NCBI GenBank assembly: GCA_021774015.1
Contig: JAJFJO010000228.1
Span: forward strand, 1 to 9,001
DNA length: 9,001 bases
Direction: 5' to 3'
Origin: Gammaproteobacteria bacterium
GTDB lineage: Bacteria; Pseudomonadota; Gammaproteobacteria; Coxiellales; Coxiellaceae
Shown: positions 7,621-9,001 of the stretch, in pieces
How the letters are laid out: every line of letters starts with the position of its first letter
Numbering within the stretch: the stretch's first letter is position 1
The notes under the pieces: model-generated
What the model was told of the DNA's origin: nothing
What the model saw: only the letters and a program-made list of their open reading frames with translations
The model's database searches: none
Position numbers and translations under genes: made by a program

Positions 7621-7665
7621 TGTTGGACACTTTTGAGCTGTTTTCAGCAATGGGTGTCCAACATG
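7550..7665. repeat. 17-bp perfect inverted repeat flanking the IS left boundary
   Basis: Positions 7550-7566 are the exact reverse complement of 7649-7665 (AATGGGTGTCCAACATG on the right arm). The match stops at both ends of the 17 bp. One arm lies outside the presumed IS, in the spacer; the other lies within the IS left end. A third partial copy (CATGTTGGACAC, 7619-7630) sits between them. Confidence 0.9.
7619..7665. repeat. Palindromic IS left end with nested hairpin
   Basis: CATGTTGGACAC at 7619-7630 and GTGTCCAACATG at 7654-7665 form a perfect 12-bp inverted repeat with a 23-nt loop. The loop holds a second perfect small hairpin, GCTG-TTTT-CAGC (7637-7648). The location, immediately ahead of istA, fits a transposase-binding end. 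The paired form could also act on RNA read into the element from outside, limiting transposase expression; that role is inference. Confidence 0.8.
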
Positions 7666-7692
7666 CTTTAAATAGGTGTCCATCGTACTTTA
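7653..7692 (+). repeat. Tandem IS21-type end repeats (two copies, 22-nt period)
   Basis: GGTGTCCAACATGCTTTA (7653-7670) and GGTGTCCATCGTACTTTA (7675-7692) agree at 15 of 18 positions and start 22 nt apart. Elements of the IS21 family are known to carry several short repeats near each end as transposase-binding sites; position and spacing fit that role. Confidence 0.75.
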
Positions 7693-7760
7693 TCAGTTTT
7701 ATTTATAGTTATTTCCCCGTTTCTGTTCAGTATGTAATCACGCGGCATTGTTTTTACACA

Positions 7761-7766
7761 AAGGAG
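7761..7766 (+). promoter_or_regulatory. Shine-Dalgarno site of istA
   Basis: AAGGAG lies 9 nt before the ATG at 7776. An in-frame ATG at 7767 directly abuts this site and could not use it, so 7776 is the start. Confidence 0.85.
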
Positions 7767-7775
7767 ATGCCGCCA

Positions 7776-9001
7776 ATGAGCCAGGAGCGACTTAAAATGA
7801 AAAAATTACGTGAAGCATTACGGCTGCACTATGAGTGCCAGCTAAGCAACCGGAAAGTAGCAAAAGCATTATCAGTATCAGCAACAACCATTGGAAGTTA
7901 TCTCAAGGCAGCTGAGGCAAGCAAACTTGATTGGGATGGTGCTAGCAAATTAAGTGATAGCGAACTTTCTGAGCTGCTAGAAAATCACTACCCCCAATTG
8001 AAAGAGATAAGCACGCACATCAAGAAACCCGATTTTGTTCAAGTGCATAATGAGCTCAAGCGAAAAGGTGTAACCCGCGAGTTACTACATCAGGAATACA
8101 AACAAAGCTGCATAGATACACGCGCAATGAGTTATACGGAGTTTTGTCGTCAATACCGTTTATTTAAAAAAGCACTCAAACCCTCAATGCGCCAGACTCA
8201 TGTGGCAGGCGAGAAGACATTCATTGACTATGCCGGCCCCAAAGTACCAATTTATAATAAGCTGTCTGTGGAGGCACACGAGGCGGTCATTTTTATCGCT
8301 ACACTTGGAGCAAGTAATTACACATTTGCTGAAGCGACCTTAACGAGATTTTTGCCTGACTGGATAGGATCACACATTCGAATGTTTGAATATTTTGGCG
8401 GCGTTACCGAGTTGCTAATTCCCGACAATGAGAAGTCCGGTGTTCATAAGGCCTGCTACTACGATCCCGAGGTTAATTCAAATTACGCTGCTCTAGCAGC
8501 ACATTATGATACCGCCGTTTTGCCTGCAAGGCCCTACTACCTTAAAGATAAGGCTAAAGCGGAAATTGCTGTTCAGATTGTTGAGCGCTGGATACTGGCA
8601 CGGCTGAGGCATAAAAAATTCTTCTCATTACAAGAGCTAAATGACGCGATAGCGACACTGCTTGTGGATCTCAATAACAGATCATTCAAGAAACTACCTG
8701 GAACGCGTCAGTCCCAGTATGAGGCCATTGACAAGCCTGCATTAAAACCTCTTCCTGATTGCCGATATGAGTTTGTGGAAATAAAAAAAATGCAAGTGCG
8801 TCTAGACTATCATGTTGAGCTTGGCGGGCACTACTACAGTGTTCCTCATCAATATATTGCCAAGCAAGTCGAGTGTCATCTAGGTGAAAACATGGTTAGC
8901 ATCTTCTATCAAGGTCAGCGTGTTGCGTATCACATCATTTCCATTGAGAAAGGTGGCTGCACAACAATTAAAGACCACATGCCGGTAGCACACCAACAAC
9001 A
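7776..9001 (+). CDS. istA: IS21-family transposase IstA, 3' partial
   Basis: DDE transposase that cuts and joins the element ends, working with the ATPase IstB. The frame is open from ATG 7776 to the window edge, giving 408 complete codons; relatives are around 500 residues, so the C-terminus is missing only because the window stops. N-terminal helix-turn-helix: LSNRKVAKALSVSATTIGSYLK (residues 23-44), as in the IS408-like branch. Catalytic core: Asp151 in the FIDYAG motif, Asp217 in IPDN and Glu263 in KDKAKAE, all present. The beta-barrel segment after the core is also recognisable (HYYSVPHQYIAKQVECHL, from about residue 352). No stop or frameshift is seen. istB should follow. Expression from its own short leader is likely, but no convincing promoter was found. 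Confidence 0.96.
   Translation, partial: MSQERLKMKKLREALRLHYECQLSNRKVAKALSVSATTIGSYLKAAEASKLDWDGASKLSDSELSELLENHYPQLKEISTHIKKPDFVQVHNELKRKGVTRELLHQEYKQSCIDTRAMSYTEFCRQYRLFKKALKPSMRQTHVAGEKTFIDYAGPKVPIYNKLSVEAHEAVIFIATLGASNYTFAEATLTRFLPDWIGSHIRMFEYFGGVTELLIPDNEKSGVHKACYYDPEVNSNYAALAAHYDTAVLPARPYYLKDKAKAEIAVQIVERWILARLRHKKFFSLQELNDAIATLLVDLNNRSFKKLPGTRQSQYEAIDKPALKPLPDCRYEFVEIKKMQVRLDYHVELGGHYYSVPHQYIAKQVECHLGENMVSIFYQGQRVAYHIISIEKGGCTTIKDHMPVAHQQ

Larger units (their letters stand above)
7621..9001 (+). mobile_element. IS21-family insertion sequence, left part (continues past window)
   Basis: The element is defined by an IS21-type istA gene, end repeats upstream of it and a visibly higher GC content than the genes to its left. 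The left tip is placed near TGTTGGACAC at 7621 because this is the outermost copy contiguous with the inner repeats and leaves a leader of about 155 nt before istA. This boundary is an estimate: the right end and target duplication are outside the window. The partner gene istB (AAA+ ATPase) would be expected after istA. The transposase frame is intact as far as it is visible, so the copy may be active. Confidence 0.85.

Noticed and set aside
7550..7665. Junction of two tandem IS21 copies
   Set aside because: The copy at 7550 is in the same orientation as the presumed left tip rather than the orientation expected for a right end abutting it, and no IstB-like coding sequence precedes it.
7550..7692. 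CRISPR array
   Set aside because: The repeats are short, imperfect, present in both orientations and tied to the IS end; there are no uniform repeats with unique spacers and no cas genes.

Overview
The window holds the 3' end of a nonribosomal peptide synthetase (NRPS) locus, followed by the left end of an IS21-family insertion sequence. The host DNA is AT-rich. The transposase belongs to an istA type common in Proteobacteria, and the Shine-Dalgarno sequences are canonical. I lean towards a low-GC gammaproteobacterium, but nothing here fixes the genus.

Layout: (1) 3-6098, + strand: the C-terminal 2031 residues of an NRPS whose start lies before the window. Its order is (end of a condensation domain)-A-T-C-A-T-TE, so this is the last part of the assembly line and includes the release domain. 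The first adenylation domain has the specificity code DFWNIGMVH plus the conserved Lys, the textbook threonine code. The second reads DIWEITADD plus Lys, which I cannot assign. (2) 6088-7290, + strand: a 400-residue major facilitator (MFS) transporter of the DHA3/EntS-like type. It overlaps the NRPS stop by 11 nt with its own Shine-Dalgarno, so the two are almost certainly co-transcribed and translationally coupled; it probably exports the peptide. (3) 7291-7620: no well-supported gene. It holds one weak 71-codon minus-strand reading frame with a good AGGAG site and a cluster of repeats matching the neighbouring IS end. (4) About 7621 to the window end: an IS21-family element with a palindromic, repeat-rich left end and istA from 7776, still open at the edge. 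istB and the right end lie beyond the window.

Working model: the NRPS activates Thr and then an unidentified residue X, joins them to an upstream-built chain, and the terminal thioesterase releases the product by hydrolysis or cyclisation. The MFS protein then carries it across the inner membrane. The IS lies just after the transporter and may mark the edge of the cluster. Its base composition is visibly more GC-rich than that of the NRPS and transporter genes, consistent with a separate origin.
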